Part shown: positions 1-9,288 of the stretch, piece by piece
How positions within the stretch are numbered: position 1 is the stretch's first letter
How the letters are laid out: the number at the start of each line of letters is the position of its first letter
Source of the DNA: Proales similis
Lineage: Eukaryota > Rotifera > Eurotatoria > Ploima > Proalidae
Length of the DNA: 64,000 bases
Assembly (NCBI GenBank): GCA_019059635.1
Contig: JAGVRJ010000002.1
Span: 1,116,001 to 1,180,000 of the forward strand
Reading direction: 5' to 3'
Position numbers and translations under genes: made by a program
Notes under the pieces: generated by a model
Database searches by the model: none
What the model was told of the DNA's origin: nothing
Seen by the model: only the letters and a program-made list of their open reading frames with translations

Positions 1-131
1 GAGGAGAGTGGCAATTACCAGTCCATGGATCGAATACCGTCGGGCTCGGCGAACACATCGTCGAAGCTGACTTGCATGAAATGGTTCATATGATGGGGAT
101 CACGGTGCTCCATATTGACTTCCTCGGCCAT
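1..131 (-). CDS. Caveolin, first of three tandem copies (partial, 3' part outside window)
   Basis: Only the first coding exon (131 down to 19) lies in the window. It starts at ATG 131 and ends at a GT donor at 18-17 that splits a codon after TG. The exon encodes the caveolin N-terminal block: an HRDP motif like the (N/D)RDP of caveolins, then VSFDDVFAEPDG, which matches the family signature around F-x-D-V-I-A-E-P-x-G. The membrane hairpin should follow on exons to the left. Caveolins insert into the inner leaflet, oligomerise and shape caveolae. Unlike its two neighbours, this copy has no intron between the RDP block and the FDDV block. Family assignment is firm; subtype is not determined. 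Confidence 0.85.
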
Positions 132-950
132 TTTTTTTGCTCTTTGCTTTTTTCCTGTGCTTTTTTATTTAACTGAAAGCTCTACGTTAAATGAAAGAAA
201 TCGATTCAGAGGCTTTTCTTTTTATATGACTTGTTTCTGTTTATATATTAGCGACGTTTGCCTGTTGCCATAGGTTATGTATATATTTCTTATTGCATTT
301 ACGGCTCCATCGAATCAACCGTGCGCAACTTGCGCCAAGGGGCTCTCTGGTTGGCAAGCGCCAACTTTTTTTTTTTTTTCAAACTCATAATTTATTTGCT
401 TTTTCAGTAGCTACATTAAATAGCGGCTCAATATTCGCTTCAGCTCATGCTTCTGTTGCCAGAATATTTTGTTTACTCCCAAGTTCGCAAGTGTGCTTGA
501 CTACTGGGCGAGTTGTCGTGGCAGCAGCCATAGCGACTCGTCGACCTAATGCTTCAAACACTCAAGCCCTCTTAAAATTAATGCTCCGAATCGAACAAGC
601 TTCCTCCCTCCCTCCCTCGCTCTACTATTTTTCTTCAAATTTTTTTTTCTCTCCCTCTTGCCAGATCTTCATGCCGGGTTCATTTGCGTCATTCAAACTT
701 GTTAGTGAAAGCTAATTGAAGCGTGTTACTTTCTTGCTACACTCCGACCAATTTCGGCCCGCATTAGCGGGTTTCTACGTAACCAATGCGCAACTTGACA
801 TGCTCAGAACGATTGCGTCATCGATTGTTATTTGCTTCAGAGGTTTTTCTGGCTTTTAAACGGTTTATTTGACGCAGTTGAAAGCGACCTTAGAAATTTA
901 TTCAAAATGGCTTGAAAAACACAATTGCTTGGATATTTGGACCGAGCGGT
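132..950. other. Intergenic spacer between caveolin copies 1 and 2
   Basis: This stretch is the 5' flank of caveolin copy 1 and the 3' flank of copy 2. It is rich in T runs, for example around 131-140, 367-380 and 640-650. A 140-codon open frame at 293-715 has a low-complexity translation and no recognisable domain, so I do not call it a gene. I see no clear TATA box for copy 1. Confidence 0.5.
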
Positions 951-1597
951 TCATCTAAACGAGCGTGTGCCTTGAGGATTGTCGCCAGGAAGTTCGCCGA
1001 TTGGCTTGGGAGGTGTGCCAGTTGAATTGGTGATGTGGATTCGGCTGAATACGAGACCGTATGTCTCCATGATCGGGCCAAGAATTGAGCCCAGTATAAT
1101 CGAGAGCATTTTTCGCACTGAATAGAGCACAATATGCAGGAGACGAATCTCGGGCGTTAAGCACCAGATGTTTGCGAACGACACACAGGCAAACAGGCAG
1201 CCCCAGAATAGCGCTTTTATTTGTTTCGATTAGAAAAATTCGACAAGTTTCGGTTACAATTGAACTTACCGGCTGGTAAACCGCAAATAAATGTCAGAAT
1301 CTTGTAGCATAGATTGCGTCCACAGTTGAAGCATTTAAAAGAGTTTCGCCAAACACTGAAAAATCGAGTTCTGGTTTCAGAGAAACGGGAAAGTGCGGTC
1401 GAATGAATTACCAATCGGCTGAATGAGCGCCCTCTGGCTCGGCTAGAACGTCGTCGAACATGACCTTGGTAAATAGAAGATGAGCAAAGACGAATCGAAA
1501 ATAAAGAGAGGCTGGTCAAATTGGGCCTCACCTGAACATGCAGATTCATGTTGTTCGGATCTCGATTAATAAGATCAACCTCGGCTTTGGCTGCCAT
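951..1597 (-). CDS. Caveolin, second tandem copy (4 exons, 155 aa)
   Basis: Exons are 1597-1532, 1464-1412, 1355-1270 and 1213-951, all with GT-AG borders; their 468 bases make 155 codons plus stop. The product begins with an NRDP block, continues with VMFDDVLAEPEGAHSAD (caveolin scaffolding entry), then a WRNSF segment equivalent to the W-x-x-S-F of caveolin-1. A hydrophobic hairpin (ALFWGCLFACVSFANIW) and the P-I-M-E-T-Y region follow; these correspond to the intramembrane domain and C-terminal membrane-contact region. Length is close to the usual 150-180 residues. A TATAAATAGG lies about 100 bases upstream. Known role of the family is caveola formation and membrane signalling scaffolds. 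The family call is strong; the subtype cannot be assigned. Confidence 0.9.
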
Positions 1598-1698
1598 CTT
1601 TCTCCTTTGGCTTTGAGTTAAGCTGCTCTGGCTCTTGTGGCCTTTTTATTATTCACTTTTTATTTCTAAAAATGTTATCATCAAAGAGTCTGGCCCGG

Positions 1699-1708
1699 CC
1701 TATTTATA
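1699..1708 (-). promoter_or_regulatory. TATA box upstream of caveolin copy 2
   Basis: The minus strand reads TATAAATAGG from 1708 to 1699, about 102 bases before the ATG at 1597. A start site about 30 bases downstream would leave a short 5' leader of roughly 80 bases. Consensus match only. Confidence 0.5.
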
Positions 1709-2017
1709 CTCCGACCGGGCAAAACGGCCAATATTTATGGTGTCACCATAGTGAACTCATTCTTCTTGTTTGGTCCAAATCCAGTTGATGTTTGCCCAGT
1801 CATTTGGAAAGAGGGGATGGGAGCACTCTTTTCTGCGTGCCATTCGACCAATATTGTAAATATTTGATTTTATTCTTTCCATAAATATTTAATCGTTGCA
1901 ATTTTTCAAAGGCTCTTGGACCGAGCTTTGACATACGTGCTAAGACGCGGCCGCCGAACCCACTGAAAAGATAGAGAGTTTCAGATGGCATAACGAGAAA
2001 TTAAGAAACGATCGAAA

Positions 2018-2046
2018 TAGAGAGAGAGAGAGAAAAAAAAAGAGAG
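2018..2046. repeat. AG-rich simple repeat
   Basis: A run of AGAGAGAG followed by an A tract, lying in the spacer between caveolin genes. Confidence 0.7.
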
Positions 2047-2521
2047 CGCGCAAGAGCAAAATAGGGAACGTGCGAGGGAGGAATAAGCGACGAGAAGCTC
2101 GTTTGGGTCCAGGCAGGAGGACGTCATCAGGCATCATCCTTTTCGGCTTTTTAACGAGCCGCTGATTATTGTATCCATGGTTATGCATCAGGATTGTCTG
2201 TTTGACTAGGCGTGTTTGGCAAGCGAGGCGAAACTTTATCCTCGATCAGCATTTTGCGTGTTGCTTAGAACTAGACACGAGCTAGATTAGACCCAAATAT
2301 CCCTCGGCCTATGTGCTTTTGCCAAATCTGCTCTCCCTGCTCCTCCTTTCGTCTTTTTTGTTTTCACTTTATTACTCGTTTTTAGTAACTTTTCAGGCAA
2401 TTTGTGTTGGAAGCGATGCTTCTGGCTCGATTCAGCGCCTCTTCGGTTGGTGTGCGTCGCTTCATTTATTTCGAGAATTTCAAATCAATAAAGGTTTCTT
2501 TTTGTAACACTAAAGAAGCAT

Positions 2522-3313
2522 CTAGAAGTTGTATTTTGGTCCCACACGGTTTTTGTTTCCCAAGTTACGACGCGGTGGCGAGTTTCGTCCGGCGCCCATT
2601 TGCTCTCTGGTCTTACCGCTATGCAGCCGTTCCATGTATTTGTCGAATGGTGGAGCACTCGAATAAGTCACGCGAATTCGACTGAAGAACAGTCCAAGAA
2701 TTTCGAACATAGGAGCGTCAATTACTAGAATGTTCGGTCTCATCAAGCGGCTGTGGCTTTGGGCCGGTGAAAAATGCAAACTCTTACTCGAAAGCAGTAG
2801 TTGGATGAATTGGCGTGTCGATTTAGCCACGATTATGAAGAATCGCACAAACGGAATCACGATCCATATTTCAACATAGCAGACTATTGCGAATATGAAT
2901 CCCCAAGCCTTTCAATCAGACGCTATCAAGACAGAGAGAGTTTTCTTCCGAAATGAACCCTCACCAGTGAAAGTTGAAGGGCGCATACAGCTGTCATCAG
3001 TTTGTAGCAGCACGTCTTTGTGAAGTTGAAGCATTCGAAAGAGCTCTGCCAGGGGCTGAAAAAGCATAAAACTGTTAAATTTCTGTGCTCGATTGCATAT
3101 TTATCGATTATTCACTGACCATGCTGAGGAATAGATTGACTCGTGCGGCTCGGCAATCACATTGCTGAAGAACACCTTAATTGGACGATTAACTTTCAAC
3201 AGCTCAAACAAACACAAATCTCAAGTGGTTTCTACCTTCAAAAAGCTGTTGATGTTGTTCGGATCACGTTTGTCCAAGTCTCTCTCGACTTCACGCTTTT
3301 TCTGGCTCCCCAT
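2522..3313 (-). CDS. Caveolin, third tandem copy (5 exons, 182 aa)
   Basis: Exons are 3313-3236, 3175-3120, 3055-2965, 2908-2788 and 2724-2522; they sum to 549 bases. The product has the KRDPNNINSF block, then VFFSNVIAEPHES (caveolin signature), a WQSSFECF segment, a hydrophobic hairpin (AWGFIFAIVCYVEIWIVIPF) and the APMFEILGLFFSRIRV region, which matches the D-P-L-F-E-A-V-G-K-I-F of caveolin-1. I place a 63-base intron at 2787-2725. It is in frame and has no stop, so an ORF finder reads through it. Removing it restores the usual spacing between the hairpin and the PMFE segment (47 residues becomes 26, against 27 in caveolin-1). The last 50 residues are basic and unlike other caveolins, and the 3' end is the least certain part. 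Confidence 0.88.
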
Positions 3314-4300
3314 TCTGCGTATCTGCGACCAGAAAAGAAAACAAAAATACTCAAACAATCAGCTTCTGTGGGCAAAAAAAATTTTCTGCTTCAATTTAGA
3401 AATGTAAACGAAGGTCGCCTGAACTGAGGCTCGGAATGAACTTTTTTGTAGGCATTTTATGTTGTTTACGTTAGCTAGTTGAAGCACATTAGCGACTAGC
3501 TTCGGTTGCCTTCTTGCTGAATATCGAAACCAAGCTGCTTAAACTGCCATTGTGGCAAAAAAAATAAAACAAAAAAAAAAGGAGGAGAGGTGAGGCAAAA
3601 AGGCGAGGAACAATAAACCAAACGCGTCGTAGCGCGCATTCACAGCATGAACAATAAAATAAAATGCAGGCAAGCTGTTGGCCGATAAATTAGAGTGTTA
3701 ATCGCTGTGTGCTGCGGCAAGGCCGAGGAGCCCAGTTTGTTTATTATTGCGTGTGAGCTTTCCACTTCCGCTGTGCGAATGTGCAACAAGGACAACATTC
3801 AAAACCAATTAAAGCGAGAATTAATGCTCATTGGGCGATGGCATGCTCGCACAGCTCCTACCTACATTAGCCTCGACACGATCTGACATGTCAGGCAACT
3901 ATTGCAACATTTTATTTTCAAAGGCTTCCCTGCTCATTTCTGTCTTGCTTTTGTAAATTTGCTTACTCAATTATGCCACTGTTTCTCGGCGGCGCAATGT
4001 AGCACCCATAAAAGTCTCGCTTGAGCAGAAAGAGAGAAGAAATGCTCAATCGCTTGCATTTTCTTTCTATAGTCAACATTATTCGATTCTGACGGCTCAT
4101 GGCTTATTTATTTGTTCTGTGCGAGCAGGCGGTTTAAGAATTTTTTTTTTCTTTGGAATTGAATAAGCGAAGAACAAAGAAAAAATGGTCCCTGCACGGT
4201 TGACGTCATCGAGCTTGTTGCTTTTATTAATGAAAAAGAGAAGAAGAAACTCGGTAAATAGCGCAGAGGGACCAATTAAAAAATATAGTGTTGACCGATC
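3314..4300. other. Intergenic, caveolin copy 3 5' flank and lysozyme 3' flank
   Basis: AT-rich with several A or T runs (3557-3580, 4140-4152). A TGACGTCA-like site sits at 4202-4209. No open frame with recognisable content. Confidence 0.4.
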
Positions 4301-6326
4301 TCAAACGGGAACAGGATAGGTGTCTATTTTCTCGTATGGTGCCTGACGTTTAAGGCACCTGTCCACCAGCCATCCGTAGTATTCGGTGCTATTTGCACTG
4401 CAGCCATATGGGCCTCCGTTGTGGATGCGAGCCAAATTGGCGCATCGGTTTCCAGTCGAGCAGAATGAGCCTTCAAGGCCGAGCTTAATCAGTCTGAGCA
4501 GTTTGAAGTGTGGCCCAATTCAACTCACCGTATCGGTTCATGTAACGTCTAACACATTGCTCAGCGCACTTCTTGTTGTTTGCGCATTCCTTCCAGCCTC
4601 CGCCTGGTTGTCCGCAATCAATCCAGTACTCGTGCTTGAGCTGGTACCATCCACATGAGAGCGAGCCTTGATCGAAACTTTTTGTTGACGTTCTTCTGAG
4701 AAATTCGTTTCCGTTCATTCACCTTGATCCATCACGCATCCAACATCGGAGCACCAAGACTCAATCTAAAGACAATATCACTCTGCTGAGATAAGCATCG
4801 CTTGGAAGCAGCTGCAAATTAAACTCACAAAGCAAAGACATTTCAAACAGTTGTCGTCGATAAGCAGTTGCGGATTATCGAACAGATTCTCTTCCGCGGG
4901 CGTCTGCGGCTTTTGATGCTGGCTTTCAACGAACTTTTGCTTCCAGTCTATTTCGTAGTCGACCGAGGCTGCCTGAGTCGTACTGGTGGTTGTAGCCGGA
5001 GTCCATTGGTTGCCAAAAGACGGCTGTGTAGCTGATGCCATCAACTGGTTATTGGAAGGCAACTGTGGCGAGAACGGCTGCTGTGGCAATAGCGGCTGCT
5101 GTGGCAGGAGCGGTTGCTGTGGCCACTGTCCTGTCGGTTGCAGATTCTGATTCGCAAAGTTTTGGTTATTCGGAGGCTGCGGGGCCCAATTTTGTTGATT
5201 GTTTTGACCGAATTGATTTTGGTTTTGTCCAAACGACTGCTGATGCTGCTGTTGGTGCTGATGGGAATCAACAAATTGATTGTTGCCAAAGTTGTTGCCG
5301 AATTGATTTTGATTTTCAAACTGTTGCGGAAAGTGATTGGGGGCCAGAGGCGAACCCGGAGCAGCCGATTGAAATTGATTAGGCGCCTGATTTTGCCCAA
5401 ACGAGTTGTCTGCAACTGGTCGAGGGAATTGGTTTCCGTTGAAATTGTCCACCAAATGATTTTGATTGAAATTGGGAGGTGGAGGCTCAATTGGCCAGTT
5501 TGTTGGCCCGTTCGGGTTGAACTGATTCGTCGGCATAGAATCGGGTCGGAAGTTTGTCTGCTGATGTTGGTTTTGCTGCTGCTGCTGGTTTGAAAACTGA
5601 TTCGGTTGGTTGTTACCAAAGCCGGCCGACTGCATGCCTGGTTCTTTTCCCTCAAAAGTGGGTCTCTGCTCCTGTGCAGTTTGCTGAGGCAGCTCAAAAG
5701 CTTTTCAATGAGATTAGCATTTTGACCATGATCAAACGCGATCTGTTTAAATTACGTTTCATCGGCGGGGTTCGTCTCCAACCAGAGTTTTCGTTTGAGC
5801 CGACAGTGGGTCGCATCGGAGAAGCTGTAGTCGGACTCCAGTTGTTTGCGTTCGAATTGAACGAGTTTGCACCGGCTTGGTTCTGTTGAGCGGGGAAAGC
5901 ATTTTGCGGACTAGGCGCAAGGCCATTGAAAGACTGAGACTGAACTTGGTTTGGGAAAGAGTTTATGTTGGGATTTTGACTTGGAAAAGGAAGTCGGGAA
6001 TTGGAATAAGAGCTCGGCGAGGAGTTTGGCGAGCTGGCGTAAGGCTGCTGCCAGTTGGGCTGACTTGAAGAGGCGCCATTATTGTTGGTCGGCCAGGGCT
6101 GCCTCACGTTATTGTTGAGACGAGTACTGGGACGAGAACGCATTTGGGCCAGCAGCATCTTATTCGGCTTAGGCTGATAGTTGGGCGGCTCGAAGCCTAC
6201 GACCGGCTGGTAGCCTTCAGGCGGATGAAAGTGCTCGACTCGAGGGTATAAGGTAACGCCGCCGTTTTGAATGGCCAAAACAATCGTCTGCAGTACGATC
6301 GGAAATATGAACACGGCAAGTTTCAT
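4301..6326 (-). CDS. Secreted i-type lysozyme (destabilase family) with long Q/N-rich N-terminal region
   Basis: Five exons: 6326-5727, 5683-4829, 4765-4723, 4666-4529 and 4470-4301 (1806 bases, 601 aa). The protein starts with a signal peptide (MKLAVFIFPIVLQTIVLA). About 460 residues rich in Q, N, P, S and F follow. The last 120 residues are a complete i-type lysozyme domain: CLKCLCFIES, then MDQGSLSCGWYQLK, YWIDCGQPGGGW and ARIHNGGPYGC. The Glu of FIES and the Asp of MDQGSLSC stand where the catalytic pair of this family lies, and cysteines are plentiful, so muramidase activity is likely. Most family members are only 120-160 residues long, so the N-terminal region is exceptional. The first intron (5726-5684, 43 bases) is the least certain junction. 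An acceptor-like GTCAG lies two bases before the ATG. Confidence 0.9.
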
Positions 6327-7039
6327 TGCTGACGGCAGTTTTCCTCTTTTTTTTTTAAATAACTATTGGGTGAATCAGCAACGTGAAGAGTTGTTAAGAA
6401 GCAAGCGAGCGAACGAGCGGATTGATTTTAAAGGGAAGCGAACGGACGGATCAGTGAAAAGGTGGTTGCTGCAAATCCACGCGAACAAGGATTAATTAGA
6501 GTCGGGCGTGATTTCTCAATGCGAGACATCCTAAAGTTGGCCGCTCTCTCACGAGCGATTGACCTAATCCGTTTGAATGCGATTGCACTCATTTAAATGA
6601 GAAAACGAGAGGGACAGAACACAAGAGGTTGGGAACGTAGGTGAGCTTTAACCGAGCTCCAACTCAGAGTGTTAGTGACTTTAACCCGCTATTTGAGCTA
6701 TTTAGAAACGGTCTAATTGGGCCACATTGAGTCACGAGTCGGAGTTTTTGGACGACGGACGTTCAGCCAAATGAGTCGGCTTGAATGACCGACTCAACTA
6801 GAGATGGATTTAGGAGCTAATTCGATTACGGCGCTTGTGTTTCGCATAAGCCAAGTTCGAGGAGATTAGCGCGATCTCAACTCTCTTCAACGACTATGCC
6901 AACGGCTGGGCCAATTTTATTCTCTGACGAGCTAGCTTTCGGAGCATTCCGAACGCTCGTCTGCTGTGTGCTCGCTCTCCATCCAATCACTTCACCCATG
7001 TCACTCTGTTGATTCAAAAATTCAACTCGACGTTTGTGC

Positions 7040-7057
7040 TTGTGTGTGTGTGTGTGT
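7040..7057. repeat. TG dinucleotide repeat
   Basis: Nine or so TG units in the lysozyme to NIDO/EGF spacer. Confidence 0.85.
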
Positions 7058-7708
7058 TATTTTTCACGTTGAATTAAAAATAAAATTGAAGACTGAAGAT
7101 TCAAGCTGGCGAGTTTATCTGGGGTTGAGTAATTAAGAGCAATAATATTATTTTATTCGTCAAAAACTTACACGACGCCGAGAGAGAAAGTGACGATTTA
7201 GAAAGGAAAATAAAATGGAACAGAAAACAGGATTGAAGGCGTCTACTTCTCACATACGAGTACTGTAATTGTTTAGAAATAGCTTTTGACAAATCGAATG
7301 ATGAATCGTCGAATGTTTATTTACATAGGCGAGCACAATACAAAGCGAGGGAAAATAGAACAAGCGAGCAAGAATTATGAAATTCAGTGTCGCAAGTATG
7401 TGAAAACGGCACAAGCCGGTCCGTGGTGATTTTGGCCGCTCCCAGTCTTGTTATTCGCTCGGCTGACTAATTAAAGCCATTGAACGAAAGCAACTGGCCT
7501 GGCTGAAATTGAAACCTAGACAAGTCGGTTAGGGAGAAAATTCTATTTGATTAAAGAACTAACGTTCACCTGTTTGTGTGTTGACTGCTTCTTTTTTCTT
7601 TCTGTTTCTCTCGCGCCCTTTCCATCAAATGGTGCGTGCTCTCCAAATGGGCCTCGACAACAAAATAAACAAACAAACAAACAACGATCATGCCGACTAA
7701 AATCTCTT

Positions 7709-7774
7709 GCTGCTGCTGCTGCCATCGTCGTCGTCGTCGTGGTTGTTCTCTTGGTCGTTGTCGTCGTCGTCGGT
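7709..7774. repeat. TGC / GTC triplet repeats
   Basis: A run of TGC triplets followed by two runs of GTC/CGT triplets. It is open in several frames but is simple repeat, not a gene. Confidence 0.8.
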
Positions 7775-8229
7775 ATTTACGCTATCGTCTCAGCAAATTC
7801 GAACTGCAGTGCACATAAAGTTTGAAATTGTTGAAATTGTCTCTGTTTGTCGGTGACGGTTTCTGCTTTTCAAGTGGCTCGATTACTAAAGCTCGGACAC
7901 AAGCCAGCATCGTCTCATTGATGATGAAACACGCCGCCTAAACGGCGCACGTGCCCAGACCGAGCAGCAGGCAAAGGCGTGCCCGGGTCTAGTTCGGCCG
8001 ACCGATCGTCGTTATACACGGCCTTCAGCAAAACACTGCTTTACCTTGATGCAGAAGCTTCGGCGCTTAATTGCAGACAAGTGTGAATTAGAGACCTGTA
8101 TTCAGAGAGTTTGTTTTTCTGCCTCTCTCATTGCATTAGCTCTCCTCTTTTTGTTGTTCTCGCTATTCTATGCCGATGATTGTTTCGCAGTATTTTTCGC
8201 TCCTTCTCTCTTTCACACTTTGCTTCTTG

Positions 8230-8245
8230 CCTCTCTCTCTCTCTC
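8230..8245. repeat. CT dinucleotide repeat
   Basis: Eight CT units, in the same spacer. Confidence 0.8.
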
Positions 8246-8956
8246 GAGTCCTTTCTAACGCGTTCCTTTTTTTCTAAACAATCGGCGATTACCGGCAAAA
8301 TTGCCCAAATCCCAAAAGTGGTTTATACACTTTTTTGTCAACGCTATTGCTCCGGTTCGGTTTTGTTTTCGATTAGTCGGTGTGAACACAATGCCCGGTT
8401 GTGTAATCGGCCTCCGTAATTTTCACCTTATTTTTAAACACGGTCCAAATTTCAATTTTTTTTTGTCCCATTGACTTCATTATTTGCCTCACACACAGAC
8501 GCCAAGCTGAAAATTTCAATTTTGAAAAAATGCTATTTCACCAAAAGAGTAAGAACAGAAAGAAAGAAAAACTTTTAGCGAAAGTGAAAGAGCCGCCGAA
8601 GCGGTTGCTAAATCTGACCGCTTCGGCTCGTTTAGCCGGTGACAAGCCAAACGATGAAATATGAACAGAGCGATGTGTGAGACGAACCAAGAGCAATGAG
8701 AGCGTGCAATAGTGATTTTCAAAGAGTTAAAGACCGAGGCCTCAATGACATGACACGGTGACGCTTATCGCGTAATGTGATCAAGCCGATTGACCCCGAG
8801 TGAATTTCAAGCAGAACGTAAACAACAAGCTCGCTCTCTTTCTCTCTTCGGCGTCGAGTGCCACAAGAGCAGCTCTATTCAGCTCTCTTTTGTTTTGTTT
8901 TTTTTTTTCAGTGATTCAAACGCCTATTCGGCTTTGTTTCGACTTGTAAACTACAA

Positions 8957-8980
8957 TACACAAACACACACACGCACACA
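8957..8980. repeat. AC dinucleotide repeat
   Basis: Interrupted (AC)n run about 310 bases upstream of the NIDO/EGF gene start. Confidence 0.75.
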
Positions 8981-9288
8981 AATAGGCGAAAGCACATACC
9001 GGCCTCCACTCACTTAAAATCCGTGTTGTTTGTCAAAAAGCGAAAAAATTATCGAGATCAGAAAGAAATAAGAGCTGATTACTTAATTTGGAGCAATTCG
9101 TACTTTGCGTCTGATTTCTTGATGATTCAAGTGTCAGGCAAAGTTGCGCTCTCTTCATATCTTTTTGTGTTTTGACTCTCTGCCAGCTTTCACGCATTTA
9201 CTGGTTCCGGGTAGATATTTGCAGACTCAACGTTCACTCAAGAGTCGGTCAGATCAAATCGCCGTCTAATTGAGTGAAGACGAACAGA

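Larger units (their letters stand above)
1598..2521. other. Spacer between caveolin copies 2 and 3
   Basis: Apart from the TATA box at 1699-1708, I see an AG-rich simple repeat near 2019-2046 and no supported gene. The last exon of copy 3 could extend into the start of this stretch if a donor-like GTAAGA near 2617 is used; a continuation would then end near 2460. Confidence 0.4.
6327..9288. other. 3-kb divergent intergenic region between lysozyme and NIDO/EGF gene
   Basis: Both flanking genes read outward, so this stretch should hold both promoters. It contains a TG repeat (7040-7057), TGC/GTC triplet runs (7709-7774), a CT repeat (8230-8245) and an AC repeat (8957-8980). Open frames here are short and low in complexity. 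I see no RNA gene. Confidence 0.5.

Noticed and set aside
293-715. 140-codon plus-strand open frame between caveolin genes
   Set aside because: Translation is rich in F, S and L from T-rich DNA, with no domain and no splice context; chance frame in a spacer.
5035-5593. Plus-strand frames opposite the lysozyme Q/N-rich exon
   Set aside because: They mirror the low-complexity repeats of the real minus-strand exon.
7547-7825. 92-codon frame with a poly-Val stretch
   Set aside because: It is the translation of GTC/CGT triplet repeats.
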